Of a DNA stretch of 64,000 nt, positions 41,792-51,043 are shown piece after piece (positions within the stretch are counted from its first letter, which is position 1; every line of letters starts with the position of its first letter). This DNA is from Streptomyces caniferus (lineage in GTDB: Bacteria > Actinomycetota > Actinomycetes > Streptomycetales > Streptomycetaceae). The notes beneath the pieces were generated by a model. That model was given only the letters and a program-made list of their open reading frames with translations. It made no database searches and was not told the DNA's origin. The DNA is taken from NCBI RefSeq assembly GCF_009811555.1, contig NZ_BLIN01000003.1, forward strand, positions 1,612,001 through 1,676,000, written 5' to 3'. The position numbers and the translations under genes are program-made.

Positions 41792-41874
41792 GTCCCTGCC
41801 GGCGCCACCCGTTGCCGCCTCAGGCGAAAAACCCCGCTCACCCCGCAATCTCGGTGACTCACCTTCCTGCCAGG

Positions 41875-42300
41875 TCAGGCCACCAATTCAGGGGCCGTCC
41901 GCCCCAGCGGATGCCTTTCTCGCTGCGAATGCGGGCGTGTTGCTTGCGTTCGGCGGCCAGGACGTCCGGTGGCGAGCGGTGGCGTTGCGCCACCGGAGGT
42001 AGGCGTGCAGGCTCGGGTCTGCACGGTGTGGTTGGGTGATCGGAGTTGGCGATGGTGAACTGCCGCAGTGGTCCGAAGTGCGCCTCGATCGGTTGGCCCA
42101 CGAGGCGTATGTCGGGGTGAAGCACAGCTCGACCTTGTGCTTCTTCGCCCAGCGGCGGATGCCAGCGCCTTGCGGACGGACAGGTTGTCCAGGATGACGC
42201 AGATCGGGTGCCGTCGGGCCGGGCGGCACCTATCGAATTCACCGCGGCCAGCGTATCGGTGGCGCTCTTCCTTCGGCGGTTGACGCCCCACAGGGTGTCG
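41875..42300 (-). pseudogene. IS630-family transposase C-terminal part, multiply frameshifted
   Basis: Fragments in three frames assemble into the IS630 catalytic region: DTLWGVNRRRKSATDTLAAV, PICVILDNLSVRK (second Asp), IRRWAKKHKVELCFTPTYAS and PIEAHFGPLRQFTIAN (catalytic Glu), ending RIRSEKGIRWGGRPL. At least three shifts are needed. The N-terminal half is absent. Non-functional. Confidence 0.82.
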
Positions 42301-42355
42301 TCGCCGAGCGGGTAGCAGCCGTGGCAACAGCCGCACGCCGTGCGTGTGCCCGGCT

Positions 42356-43093
42356 CTATCGCCGAGCCCGCCGCAGCACACAGTCCCCGCAGAGCCCTCC
42401 GCCGGGTACGCGGTAGTACAGGCAGCAGCTGCGTCGTGAGAATGCCGGAAGGGTGGGATCCAACGTTCCGGTGTCGCGCAGATGCGGGTCTTCGAGCAGG
42501 CAGGCGGCGAGTGCCACGGCGCGATCCGCCGCTTCCGGCCGGCTCGACCTGCGACACCAGTCGTGCAGCACACGGAGGGTGCCGACCAGCGCCGAGGCGG
42601 CGTTGCCCCACAGCACCTGGGAGGAGAGCCGGGACTCGGCGCTGATGGCGTGGTGCAGCGGCACCAAGTGATCGTGCAGTACGGCCGCTTGCAGCCGGCA
42701 TGCGAGGCTCTGCTCGGAGGCCGACGGCAGGGAGGTCGGCGCGGGCAGCCAGAGTTCGTCGGGTGTGCTCCGATTCGGATGCCACCACAACGCGTCGCTG
42801 TCGAGATCGGGGACGTCCCCGGCCACCGCCGCGGGTGCTAGCGCGATCGACCACAGTCGCCCGGCGAGTCCCTGGTAGACAAGGGAGGCCGCGACCCCGC
42901 GGTCCGCTGTGCCGAGCTGTGTGGCGACCGTTTTCAGACGATGACGCAATGCCGACGGGTGTCCCCCTCGGTACAGCTCCGACAGGGGAAGAAATCCCTG
43001 GTCGCGAGGTGATCCGAGGTCGGTCCGGACGGTGAAGAACGGTCCCACGGCGGCGGTGCGACCGAGCGTTGCGGTCATCGGCTCCTGCGGCAC
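42356..43093 (-). CDS. FhuF-like (2Fe-2S) ferric siderophore reductase
   Basis: The 245-residue cytoplasmic protein ends in SCCLYYRVPGGGLCGDC, the C-C-x3-Y-x3-P-G-x3-C-x2-C cluster-binding signature of FhuF-like ferric iron reductases. The middle contains LVYQGLAGRLWSIALAPAA, usual for the family. It would reduce Fe(III)-siderophore after uptake, releasing iron. GTG 43093 follows GAGGAGG by 5 bases. It has no siderophore neighbours here; IS630 debris lies just downstream. Confidence 0.9.
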   Translation of the reverse strand: MPQEPMTATLGRTAAVGPFFTVRTDLGSPRDQGFLPLSELYRGGHPSALRHRLKTVATQLGTADRGVAASLVYQGLAGRLWSIALAPAAVAGDVPDLDSDALWWHPNRSTPDELWLPAPTSLPSASEQSLACRLQAAVLHDHLVPLHHAISAESRLSSQVLWGNAASALVGTLRVLHDWCRRSSRPEAADRAVALAACLLEDPHLRDTGTLDPTLPAFSRRSCCLYYRVPGGGLCGDCVLRRARR

Positions 43094-43327
43094 CGTTCCT
43101 CCTCAGTTCGGGCTGGATGGCTCGGACCCGGCCGGATCGCCCTGGTGGTCGAACATCCAAGAGACGCTGCCTCAGCCTCAAGCCCGGAGCTTCGCGCACC
43201 ATACCGATGGGCAGCCGCTGGAGCGGTGTGTCCTCCGCGGGGGCGGTTTCAACTCACCAGCAGGACGGCGCCCACCGGTATCAGGCATGACGCGAACTCG
43301 CCCACCACACCGACACCGTCGGGCCTC
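43094..43327. other. Intergenic region upstream of the FhuF-like gene
   Basis: The 234 bases hold no gene. The promoter of the FhuF-like gene should be here; no iron-box of DmdR/IdeR type (TTAGG...CCTAA-like) was recognised. Confidence 0.3.
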
Positions 43328-43720
43328 TCAGCGGTCCACGAGGCGCAGAAGGTACGTGTCCATGTTCCATCCATGGCGGGCATGTGCCGCAGCCCGCACC
43401 TGACGGATGCGGTCGGACACTTCACGCAGTGGACCGGGAACGAGCAGTTCGTCCGGAGTGCCGAGGTAGGCGCCCCAGTAGATCCAGACGTCGTCGCCGT
43501 CGACCTGGTCGAAAGACTCGTTCGCATCAAGCATGACGACCATGTCCCCGTCGTCGTTCTGGCCCACTTCGGGTCGCCGTCGCCCTCGGCTGCGCGCTGC
43601 GCCACCCGCATCGTCTCGTCCACGCGGAAGGCGTTGCGGAAGGCGTTGCCCCGGAACACCCCCGGGCTGCGACTCCGATTGGCCTGGGCTGCCGTATCTG
43701 CGAGCGCCGCGACTGCGCCC
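43328..43720 (-). pseudogene. Unknown protein, frameshifted remnant
   Basis: A minus-strand frame ends DGDMVVMLDANESFDQVDGD, DVWIYWGAYLGTPDELLVPG and HGWNMDTYLLRLVDR before TAG 43328. Upstream the coherent sequence switches frame (NAFRNAFRVDETMRVAQRAA), implying a frameshift near 43560. The acidic aromatic-rich tail looks like a real cytoplasmic protein, but I cannot assign a family. Confidence 0.38.
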
Positions 43721-44097
43721 AGCGGACCCGGCCGTCGACCGGTGGCCGACTGGCCGTCGAGCCCGACCGACGTACCCACGTCCCCTATCCCGTGGAGACG
43801 TCGGGCAGCAAGGGGTGAGCGGTCCGCAAGGCGGCAGCACCCAGGCCGCTCACCCGCCGCCTGCCGGAGCTGGGGGCGGCACCCTGAGGGGCTGGTCCAC
43901 ATTCGAGAGGCCGAGGTGCCGGATCACGGCTGGGCATGTGGGCGCCCGATGGCCCCTGGGAAAGGGAGACCATCCTGCGCCGTCGGCCGCTCCAGGGTGG
44001 ACCATGGAAGCCCAAGCACTCCATAGGTACGGGGCGGGGTCGCGGGCTCTGGCCCGCGGAGGCCCCTTGTGGTCCAGCGCATGGAAGGAGTGCCCGT

Positions 44098-46182
44098 GTG
44101 AGCACAGCCGGTGGGCGTCCGGGTGGCACCGGCCAGCCGGAGGGGCGATCGTCGCAGCCGAGTGGGCTGATGGATCTTCTCGGCGTTGCTGCGGTGCTGT
44201 TGGATGCCGAGGGGCGGATCGATTTGTGGAGCCCGGAGGCCGAGGACCTGTTCGGCTATACCGCTGAGGAGGCGCTCGGGCAGTACGCTGCGCCGCTGCT
44301 CGTTCACGAGCAGCAATGGGATCTGATGATCAAGCTGTTTGCCGAGGTCATGGATACCGGAGAGCGGTGGGCCGGGGCGTTCCCCATCCGGCACAAGGAC
44401 GGCAGCACTCGCTTGGTGGAGTTCCGCAACATGCGGCTGCTGGACGGCCTCGGTGACTTCTACGCCCTTGGCCTGGCCACCGACGGGTCAACGCTTCGGG
44501 AGGTCGAACGGGACCTTGCCCTGTCCACCCGGCTGATTTCTCAGTCGCCCATCGGGCTGGCGATCCTCGATACCGATCTGCGGTACGTCGCCGTCAACCC
44601 CGCTTTGGAGCGGATGCACGGCATTCCCGCGGAAGACCACCTGGGTCGGCACTACCGCGAGATCATGACCTCGGCGAAGTTCGAGGGGCCGGAGGCCGGG
44701 ATGCGGCAGGTCCTCAAGACCGGGGTCCCCATGGTCGACGAGTACACCATCGTGGGCCACACCCCCGCCGACCCACGCAAGCACGCCTGGTCGATCTCGC
44801 TGTACCGACTGGACGACCCCCAGGGGCGGGTCCTCGGGGTGGCCGACCTGGTAGTGGATGTCACCAACCGTTATCAGGCGGCGACGGAGGCCGCCGAGGC
44901 CCGACGGCGCCTGGCCTTGATCGCCGACGGCTCCGCTCGCATCGGCACCACCTTGGAGGTCGAACAGACCGCCCGGGAGCTTGCCGGCGTCGCCGTTCCC
45001 GAGCTCGCCGACATGGCCACGGTCGACGTCCTCGATTCCGTCCTCGACGAGCACCGTCCGCCCTTGGGCGACGGTCCCGCGCTCTTCCGCGCCCTCGCGG
45101 TGCAGGCCGCGTATGTCACCGAAGCCGTCCAGGCAGCGGACCCGCCGGGCGAGATCGCTGCTTACGACGCCGACCGCCTGCCCACCGAATGCGTACGCAC
45201 CGGCCGGCCGATCTTGATCTCCCACATGGATGACGCCGCCATGGCCCGCATCGCCCGGGACGACCGCGCCGCCACGGTGCTGGCCCGCGCCGGCGTGCAT
45301 TCCTACATGCTGCTCCCGCTCACCGCTCGCGGCCAGATCCTTGGCTTCCTGGGGCTGAGCCGTGCCCGTAACCCGCAGCCCTTCGATGAGGACGACCTCG
45401 CCCTCGCCGGTGAGCTGGCCTCCCGCGCCGCGGTGTGCATCGACAACGCCCGCTCGCACCAGACGGTCCGCAATGCAGCCGAGACCCTTCAGCGCAGCCT
45501 GCTGCCGGATCACCCGCCGCACCTCCCCGGCCTTGAGGTCGCTTCCCGGTACCGGCCTGCACAAGCGGCCTACGAGGTCGGTGGCGACTGGTACGACGTC
45601 CTCCCGCTCGACGGCGACAAGACCGTGCTGGTTGTGGGAGACGTCATGGGCAGTGGTATCGACGCCGCCGTCACCATGGGCCGCCTGCGCACCGGCACCA
45701 ACGACTTCGCCGACCTCGACCTGGACCCTGCCCAGGTCCTCCATCACCTCGACAAGATCACCTCAGGGCTTGAGCAGTACATCGCCACCTGCGTCTATGC
45801 CGTCTACGATCCGCACCGCGCGGAGTGCCACATCTCCACCGCAGGCCATCTGCCGCCGGTCCTGGTGCGCAATGGCAAGCACCCGGAACTGCTCGACCTT
45901 CCGACCGGCACCCCACTCGGGGTTGGTGGCGTGCCCTTCGTGACCACGACCATCCCCGTCGGCGCTGGTGATCGGCTGGTCCTGTACACCGACGGACTCG
46001 TCGAGGTCCGTCATCACCCCATCGACGAACGCCTCAACACCCTCCTGCGCCTGCTGGACGCACCCGACCGCACGTTGGAGGAAACCTGCGGCCGACTCCT
46101 TCGCGAACTCCGGCTTCCCGCTGATCCGGATGATGTCGCCGTGCTCATCGCACGCATGCAACCCTTCGCATCCGACTCTTGA
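44098..46182 (+). CDS. PAS-PAS-GAF-PP2C (SpoIIE-type) protein phosphatase
   Basis: The 694-residue cytoplasmic protein has PAS domains at about 20-125 (LLDAEGRIDLWSPEAEDLFG) and 140-260 (AILDTDLRYVAVNPALERMH), and a GAF domain at about 290-450 (ending LAGELASRAAVCIDNAR). A SpoIIE/RsbU-type PP2C domain follows from about 460 (EVGGDWYDVLPLDGDKTVLV, VGDVMGSGIDAA, LVLYTDGLVE, PDDVAVLI), with the Asp residues that bind two metal ions. It dephosphorylates anti-anti-sigma proteins in stress or development networks. There is no C-terminal HATPase kinase domain, found in many paralogues. GTG 44098 follows GGAAGGAG. Confidence 0.94.
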   Translation: MSTAGGRPGGTGQPEGRSSQPSGLMDLLGVAAVLLDAEGRIDLWSPEAEDLFGYTAEEALGQYAAPLLVHEQQWDLMIKLFAEVMDTGERWAGAFPIRHKDGSTRLVEFRNMRLLDGLGDFYALGLATDGSTLREVERDLALSTRLISQSPIGLAILDTDLRYVAVNPALERMHGIPAEDHLGRHYREIMTSAKFEGPEAGMRQVLKTGVPMVDEYTIVGHTPADPRKHAWSISLYRLDDPQGRVLGVADLVVDVTNRYQAATEAAEARRRLALIADGSARIGTTLEVEQTARELAGVAVPELADMATVDVLDSVLDEHRPPLGDGPALFRALAVQAAYVTEAVQAADPPGEIAAYDADRLPTECVRTGRPILISHMDDAAMARIARDDRAATVLARAGVHSYMLLPLTARGQILGFLGLSRARNPQPFDEDDLALAGELASRAAVCIDNARSHQTVRNAAETLQRSLLPDHPPHLPGLEVASRYRPAQAAYEVGGDWYDVLPLDGDKTVLVVGDVMGSGIDAAVTMGRLRTGTNDFADLDLDPAQVLHHLDKITSGLEQYIATCVYAVYDPHRAECHISTAGHLPPVLVRNGKHPELLDLPTGTPLGVGGVPFVTTTIPVGAGDRLVLYTDGLVEVRHHPIDERLNTLLRLLDAPDRTLEETCGRLLRELRLPADPDDVAVLIARMQPFASDS

Positions 46183-46484
46183 CGTACGCCCCAGTCCGGC
46201 AGATCGCGAGAATGATCATCTGCGCGGGGCTGAAGACCGTCGGATGGATCACGCCTGACACGTCCCTCCCCAACCCACTCGAACCGGCCGCGTACCGCCG
46301 TGACGGGCGGCCGGTATACCCGATCCGCAGGGCCTCACCCGACGCCGACTTCACCAAGCCCGGTGACGAGGGCGGCACCCCGAGCGGTGGACCCAGCACG
46401 TCACCCTCAGCCATTGCGCCTTCGGCGACATTCCCTGGACACCGAACAAAACTCAGGACAGACGTTTGCATCGGGGTCAACCGT
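46183..46484. other. Region after the PP2C gene without a clear gene
   Basis: A plus-strand frame reads LPNPLEPAAYRRDGRPVYPI and RRASPDADFTKPGDEGG, which looks like part of a real protein, but there is no credible start or family match. It may be a gene fragment. Confidence 0.3.
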
Positions 46485-46640
46485 AAAGATCGAGCCTGCC
46501 CAACCGCTCAGGCCTGCGAGGCTGCCCGCTCCCCAATTCCAGGCACGAGACCATAGAACTAACAAGCCACCACATTCAGCTGACGATGCGTCAGCTAAAT
46601 CAGCATGCACCCTGCCAGAGGCGGGTGCCGGTGGCGGGTG
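46485..46640. repeat. Dispersed repeat, copy A (partner at 61255-61435)
   Basis: Matches copy B in three blocks in the same order and orientation: ATCGAGCCTGC...CCGCTC, then CTCCCCAAT-TCCAGG, then a palindrome GCTGACGATGCGTCAGC (46579-46595) followed by AAATCAGCATGC and CCTGCCAGAGG. Read on the minus strand the first block encodes similar residues in both copies (WG-G...SG-AGSI), so it may be a duplicated promoter plus gene start. The palindrome looks like a dimeric regulator site. Confidence 0.6.
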
Positions 46641-46709
46641 AGGGCTGCCGCCAGGAGGGCGATGCGGCTCGCCTGTACGGCGGAGGCGGTGAGGAGAGGG
46701 GGCGTGGCC

Positions 46710-46943
46710 TTGGACCTGGTTTCCACGCGGGCCGAGTTCCAGGGCGGTGGTCCTGGTCAGTCCGTGCAGGGCCCAGGTGCTGGTGGTGTACGCGCTGGGG
46801 TGGTGCGCGGTGAGGGCTGCGCGGGAGGTGTCGGTCGCGATGACCGTGGCGCCTTCCTGTTCGAGGGCCTCGGCCTCGGCCGCTGTCCGGCCGCGTGCGG
46901 CGCCGGTGACCATCACGACCTTTCCCGTCGGGCGGCGGCTCAC
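46710..46943 (-). pseudogene. SDR dehydrogenase with internal deletion
   Basis: GTG 46943 overlaps the FAH stop (GTGA, 46940-46943). The start GKVVMVTGAARG then AAEAEALEQEGATVIATDTS is an SDR cofactor fold (two residues of the Gly loop are lost). It then jumps to WALHGLTRTTALELGPRG, which normally follows the catalytic Tyr/Lys. About 110 central residues with the active site are missing and the frame then runs on without homology. Last gene of the decayed aromatic operon. Confidence 0.7.
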
Positions 46944-47899
46944 GGCCGCTCCCGAGATTCGCGCCTGCCGGCGGGGAGGGGGACGGGGGTGGTGCCGGGC
47001 ACGATGGTGTTGGAGATGCTGCCGATCTCCTGCACGGTGAGGGTGACGGTGTCGCCGGGCTTGAGCGGGGGTGGGGACTGCTTGCCGTTGCGGCCCCAGA
47101 GTTCGGCGAGGCAGCCGCAGGTGCCGGAGCCGAGGACGTCGCCGGGCAGGACGCGGGTGCCTCGGGAGGTGTAGGCGACCATCTCCTCGAATGTCCAGCT
47201 CATGTTGGACAGCAGGTCGGAGCCGACGAGCTGGCCGTTGACCTCGGCGGTCAGAGCGAGGCGCAGCAGGCCGTCGGTGTCCCAGTAGGGCTCCAGTTCG
47301 TCCGCGGTGACGAGGCAGGGTCCGAGGGTGGTGGCGGTGTCCTTGCCCTTGCAGGTGCCGAGGCCGACCTTCATCTCGGCGGACTGGAGGTCCCGGGCCG
47401 ACCAGTCGTTGACGACGGTGTAGCCGAGGATGTGGTTGCGGGCCTGTTCCGGGGTGAGGTCGCTTCCTTCGCGGCCGATGACCACGGCGACCTCCAGCTC
47501 GAAGTCGAAGGTGTCGGAGCCGGGCGGGTACGGGATGTCGTCGTGCGGCCCGAAGACGGCGTGCGGGTTGGTGAAGTAGTAGGTGGGTGCCGCGTACCAC
47601 TGTTCCGGCACGCCGGAGGTCCCGTCGATGGAGCGGCGCACGCCTTCTACGTGCTCCTCGAAGGTCACGAAGTCCCGTATGGAGGTGGGCTGGAGCGGAG
47701 GCAGCAGGCGCACCTCGGCGAGCGGCGGCCCGGGGGGTACGTCGAGTGCGGCAGCTCCGGCGTCGAGCAGTGCCTCAGGTCCCTCGCCGCGGGCGATGAT
47801 CTCGGTGAGGGAGCGGACTCCGGGCAGCGGGTAGAGGGTGTCGTTCTCCACCACCGCGACCTGCGTGTGGTGTCGGTGGGTGTAGGCGGCGAAGCGCAT
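46940..47899 (-). CDS. Fumarylacetoacetate hydrolase (FAH) family protein
   Basis: The 319-residue enzyme has the FAH beta-roll: IRDFVTFEEHVEG with the His/Glu pair, the metal ligands in FDFELEVAVVIGREG and GYTVVNDWSARDLQ, FEEMVAYTSRGTRVLPGDVLGSGTCG, and LKPGDTVTLTVQEIGSISN at the C terminus. FAH-type enzymes cleave C-C bonds in acylpyruvates or hydrate/decarboxylate meta-cleavage products. ATG 47899 starts 87 bases after the extradiol dioxygenase pseudogene; the SDR overlaps its stop. It is the only intact gene of the operon. Confidence 0.94.
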   Translation of the reverse strand: MRFAAYTHRHHTQVAVVENDTLYPLPGVRSLTEIIARGEGPEALLDAGAAALDVPPGPPLAEVRLLPPLQPTSIRDFVTFEEHVEGVRRSIDGTSGVPEQWYAAPTYYFTNPHAVFGPHDDIPYPPGSDTFDFELEVAVVIGREGSDLTPEQARNHILGYTVVNDWSARDLQSAEMKVGLGTCKGKDTATTLGPCLVTADELEPYWDTDGLLRLALTAEVNGQLVGSDLLSNMSWTFEEMVAYTSRGTRVLPGDVLGSGTCGCLAELWGRNGKQSPPPLKPGDTVTLTVQEIGSISNTIVPGTTPVPLPAGRRESRERP

Positions 47900-47986
47900 G
47901 GTCGGCTCCTGGCGAGGTGGTTCCGTGGGGCGGCGCGGGCGGATTCCTGCGGGTTGGCCGGGACCCGCCCGCGCGGCGGGCTCGGA

Positions 47987-48924
47987 TCAGACCGGCGGGG
48001 CGACGAAGACGCCGCGGTCGGGGTCGTTGAACGACTCCTTGGCGACGATCTCGTTCATCGCGTTGGCGGTGCCCCACTGGTCGGTGACCTCGGGCTGGGA
48101 GAAGTCGTAGACGTGCGGGTGCCAGGTGTCCTCGTCCAGGCACTCCAGCTCCGTCGTGTATTCGACGGTGTTGCCATGCGGGTCGAGGAAGTACGTGAAG
48201 GTGTTGTCGCCGGCCATGTGGCGGCCGGGGCCCCACACCTTGGTGAATCCGGCACGGAGTGCCCGGCCGGAGCCGCGCATGTACTCGTCGATGCCGCGCA
48301 TCTCGAAGGAGAGGTGGTGCAGTGAGGTGTGGGGGCCCTGGCGATGGCCATCAAGTGGTGCTGGTTGCTGATCCGCATGAAGTGCATGACCTCGCCCATG
48401 TGCGGCGAGCTGAGGGTGTCCGAGAGCCGGAAGCCCAGGTGCTTCTCGTACCAGGTGCGGGTGCGGTGGATGTCGTTCGAGTTCAGCACCACGTGTGAGA
48501 GCTTGACCGGGATGGACTCGCGTTCCTCGATCTTGCGGTGCCGGCGCGCCTGGACGTCGGCGGAGACCTCGATGGTGCGGCCGTCGATGTCGAAGAAGCG
48601 GAAGCCGTAGCCGCCGCCGGGGGTGTCGACCGTCCCGGGCTGGGTGATCAGCTGCACGCCGCCGGCGAGGAGCCGCTCGGCGAGGGTGTCGACGTCGGCG
48701 GGGTGGGCGGCGCCGTAGGAGACGAGGTCGAGGAGATTTTCGTCGCCCTTGCGCAGTCGGACCACATACTGCTCGGGGAAGCCTTCGGCGACGAGGAAGG
48801 AGATGCCGGAGTCCTCGGCGACCTTGGTCAGGCCCCAGACGCCGGAGTAGAAGTCGAGCTGCTTGTCGTAGTCGGGCACGGCGAGGTCGACGTGCCGCAG
48901 GTGGGTGAGCAGACGTGCGCTCAT
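47987..48924 (-). pseudogene. VOC/extradiol dioxygenase (catechol 2,3-dioxygenase-like), single frameshift
   Basis: From ATG 48924 the frame encodes two vicinal-oxygen-chelate modules, with HLRHVDLAVPDYDKQLDFYS and LSHVVLNSNDIHRTRTWYEK. Near 48335 one base appears to be missing in a G/C run: before it HHLMAIAR, after it, in the next frame, GPHTSLHHLSFEMRGIDEYM, YFLDPHGNTVEYTTELECLD and WGTANAMNEI to TGA 47987. The repaired protein would be about 312 residues with plausible His/Glu metal ligands. Extradiol enzymes open catechol rings. Its ATG overlaps the amidohydrolase stop (ATGA). Confidence 0.87.
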
Positions 48925-49946
48925 GGGGTTGTCTCCTCTTCAGGGCTGGACGGCTGGGGCGGTGGGAGCGTGAGGAGCGCGGCGGCGTTGCCGCCGCGGA
49001 CTCGGTGGAGGTCGGTGTCGGACAGGCCCGCCGCGCGCAGGGCGCCGACCGGGTCCTGGGCCCCCATGTCGAAGGCGAAGTCCGAGCCGAGGAGCACTCG
49101 GTCGGCGCCCGCGACCCGTACCAGCTCCCGCAGGACGTGCGGGTCGTGGACGAGGGAGTCGAAGTACAGCCGCCGCAGGTAACTGCTGGGCGCGTGGGCG
49201 CAGTCCGCGGCGGCGTCGGTGCGGGCCCGCCACGCGTGGTCGGCCCGGCCGATGTGGGTGGGCAGGTAGCCGCCACCGTGGGCGGCGATCAGCGTAAGGC
49301 CGGGGTGCCGGTCCAGGACGCCGGAGAAGATCAGGTGCGACAGGGCGACCGCGTGCTCCACGGGCTGGCCGACCGAGTTGGAGAGGTACCAGCGGTCCAG
49401 CCGTTCGTCCAGCGTGCAGCCGAAAGGGTGCAGAAAGAGGAGCGCGCCGGTCTCCTCGGCCCGGGTCCAGAAGGGCTCGTAGGCCGGGTCGGAGAGTTCC
49501 CGGCCGGGCGCGTGGCTGGATCTCCGCTCCGCGGAGCCCCTGTTCCAGGGCGTGGTCCAGGGCCCGGACGGCGAGGTGCGGGTGCTGCAGCGGGACCAGT
49601 CCGAGTCCTTGCAGCCGGTCCGGTGCGGCCGAACAGTGGGCGGCGGTGGCTTCGCCCGCGAGGCGGAACACCTTCTCGGCTACCGTCTTGTCGGCCCAGT
49701 AGTGGGGCTGACCAGTTGCACATCGACGCCTTGAGCGTCCATCAGGGCCAGGCGGGCGACGGTGTCGATCATGCGGGGTGCCCGTTCGCGGACCATGGGC
49801 CCGCTCACCGCCAGGGCGGCGGGGCCGTTGCGGCGGGCGTCCAGGCTCCGCGCCTCGGCCAGGCCCGGAGCTCCTTCCACCATGGCCTCGATCTCGGGCA
49901 GCAGGACGTGGGCGTGAACGTCCACGGTGGGCGGGGAAGGGGTCAC
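48921..49946 (-). pseudogene. Amidohydrolase-2 family (ACMSD-like decarboxylase), two frameshifts
   Basis: From GTG 49946 the start TVDVHAHVLLPEIEAMVEGA gives the metal-binding H-x-H. The frame is lost near 49700 (expected HYWADKTVAEKVFRLAGEAT continues in another frame) and again near 49520, after which YLSNSVGQPVEHAVALSHLI, LTLIAAHGGGYLP and VLLGSDFAFDMG (metal-site His and Asp) run to TGA 48921. The repaired protein would be about 340 residues. Such enzymes decarboxylate or hydrolyse ring-cleavage acids. It is coupled at both ends by 4-base overlaps. Confidence 0.86.
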
Positions 49947-50205
49947 GGAAGCTCCCGGAGCATGGTCATCGTGCGGTTAATGAGGCCGGGGATGTCCGTG
50001 TCCGGGGTGCCGTCCAGCTGCCATTGGCCGATCTGCACCGACGCTTCCGCCACCGGGCGGACGCGGTTGATCCGGCGCTCGTAATACGCCTGGAGCAGGG
50101 CGTCGTCCCAGGTGTCCGCCGCGGCGAGCATGCCGGTGAGCACCCAGGCGTCCTCCAGCGAGAGGGCGGCGCCCTGGGCGAGGGTGGGCGGGCTGCTGTC
50201 CGGTC
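49943..50205 (-). pseudogene. FAD-dependent monooxygenase, C-terminal fragment
   Basis: Codons AQGAALSLEDAWVLTGMLAA, ALLQAYYERRINRVRPVAEA and LINRTMTMLRELP end in TGA at 49943, overlapping the amidohydrolase GTG. The Q-G-A-x-x-x-L-E-D-A motif is the FAD-binding tail of 3-hydroxybenzoate/salicylate-type hydroxylases. The N-terminal 300 residues are replaced at about 50205 by an unrelated gene fragment. This was the first gene of the operon (ring hydroxylation). Confidence 0.65.
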
Positions 50206-50632
50206 GGCCGCGTCCTGTTCCTCTGCTGGCGCTGGCACCACTCGGTGAGCCCTTCCAGGGCGGCTTCGCGGGCGGCCCCGTCGACCGCGACCGCGGCCTT
50301 CACAGCGCTCGGATGCTGTGTCACGTAGACCGCGCCGACCGGCTTGACACGCAGACGTTGGGCCTCCGCCTCCAGGGCTTGGCGGCGGTCTCCCTCCGGC
50401 CCCTTACGGCGTCGGCCAGATCGGCGTAGAACGGCACGCGGGGTGCTGCCGGGAGGATTTCGGTGCAGGCGGTCAGCTCGCCGACTCGGCCGGTGGAGGT
50501 GTCCAGGATGTGGGAGAACTCTTTGCGAACCCGTTCTGCAAGGTCCGGCACGGGCAGGGAGTGCAGGTACAAGTTCGCGGCGTCGTAGCCAGAGGGGGCG
50601 GTGCCCCAGCCCTCCCAGTCCATGAGGGTCAA
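50206..50632 (-). pseudogene. Phosphotransferase-family (APH-like) C-terminal remnant, frameshifted
   Basis: The start LMDWEGWGTAPSGYDAANLY shows the magnesium-binding D-W-E/D and the following helix of aminoglycoside-phosphotransferase-fold proteins, then VRKEFSHILDTSTGRVGELT. Further on, another frame continues coherently (KPVGAVYVTQHPSAVKAAVA, EGLTEWCQRQQR), implying a shift near 50400. The N-terminal lobe is missing. It abuts the monooxygenase fragment, a rearrangement junction. Confidence 0.5.
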
Positions 50633-50744
50633 CTGTGGTCAGGCTCGGACGCATACCGCCCAGCGAATCGAACGCCCGAACCGGAGCGCCCGGAACCACT
50701 CGGGAAGGTCAACCCCTTCCGAGCGCTCCTCTGACCAACCAAAG

Positions 50745-50775
50745 AATCGCCCCGGCCGTTGAGGCCGGGGCGATT
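50745..50775. terminator. Bidirectional intrinsic terminator
   Basis: AATCGCCCCGGCC (50745-50757) pairs perfectly with GGCCGGGGCGATT (50763-50775) around a 5-base loop, with T residues after and A residues before. It can stop transcripts in both directions, including read-through from the immunity-like gene to the right. Confidence 0.85.
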
Positions 50776-51043
50776 TTGCGCTGCTTCGATTACCTCAGGA
50801 CACTGCAGTTCGCAGTCGTTCCCCGGCGCCAACCCAGCTTTTCGCAGGTGGCGCCCTGCCAGAAACCCGAAATTCCATGCTTCTTGATTGAGGTCAATGA
50901 GGGGCTGTCATTAGGCCGGCAGACCCTATTGCAAGATCGAAGCCTAGTATTTCACGATTCCCTTTGTGTCACCTATGTCCAGCACGAAATCGCTGACCAC
51001 CGCCGTGCATGGCGTCAGCTGAAGGAAACGGCAACGACATACG
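50776..51043. other. AT-richer intergenic region
   Basis: The 268 bases have visibly lower GC than the surroundings, no gene and no strong hairpin beyond the terminator at 50745. Possibly foreign or regulatory DNA. Confidence 0.3.

Noticed and set aside
46485..46560. tRNA-like appearance of the repeat A sequence (GATCGAGCCTGC)
   Set aside because: No cloverleaf could be drawn: acceptor, D and anticodon stems are missing on both strands.
46407..47600. 397-codon frame within the FAH gene continuing through the SDR remnant
   Set aside because: The part above 46943 is a shifted frame of FAH (Arg/Pro-rich); only 46710-46943 carries SDR motifs.
50776..51043. Possible small RNA in the AT-richer gap
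   Set aside because: No promoter-terminator pair in the right order; the only terminator (50745) is upstream of the region on the plus strand.
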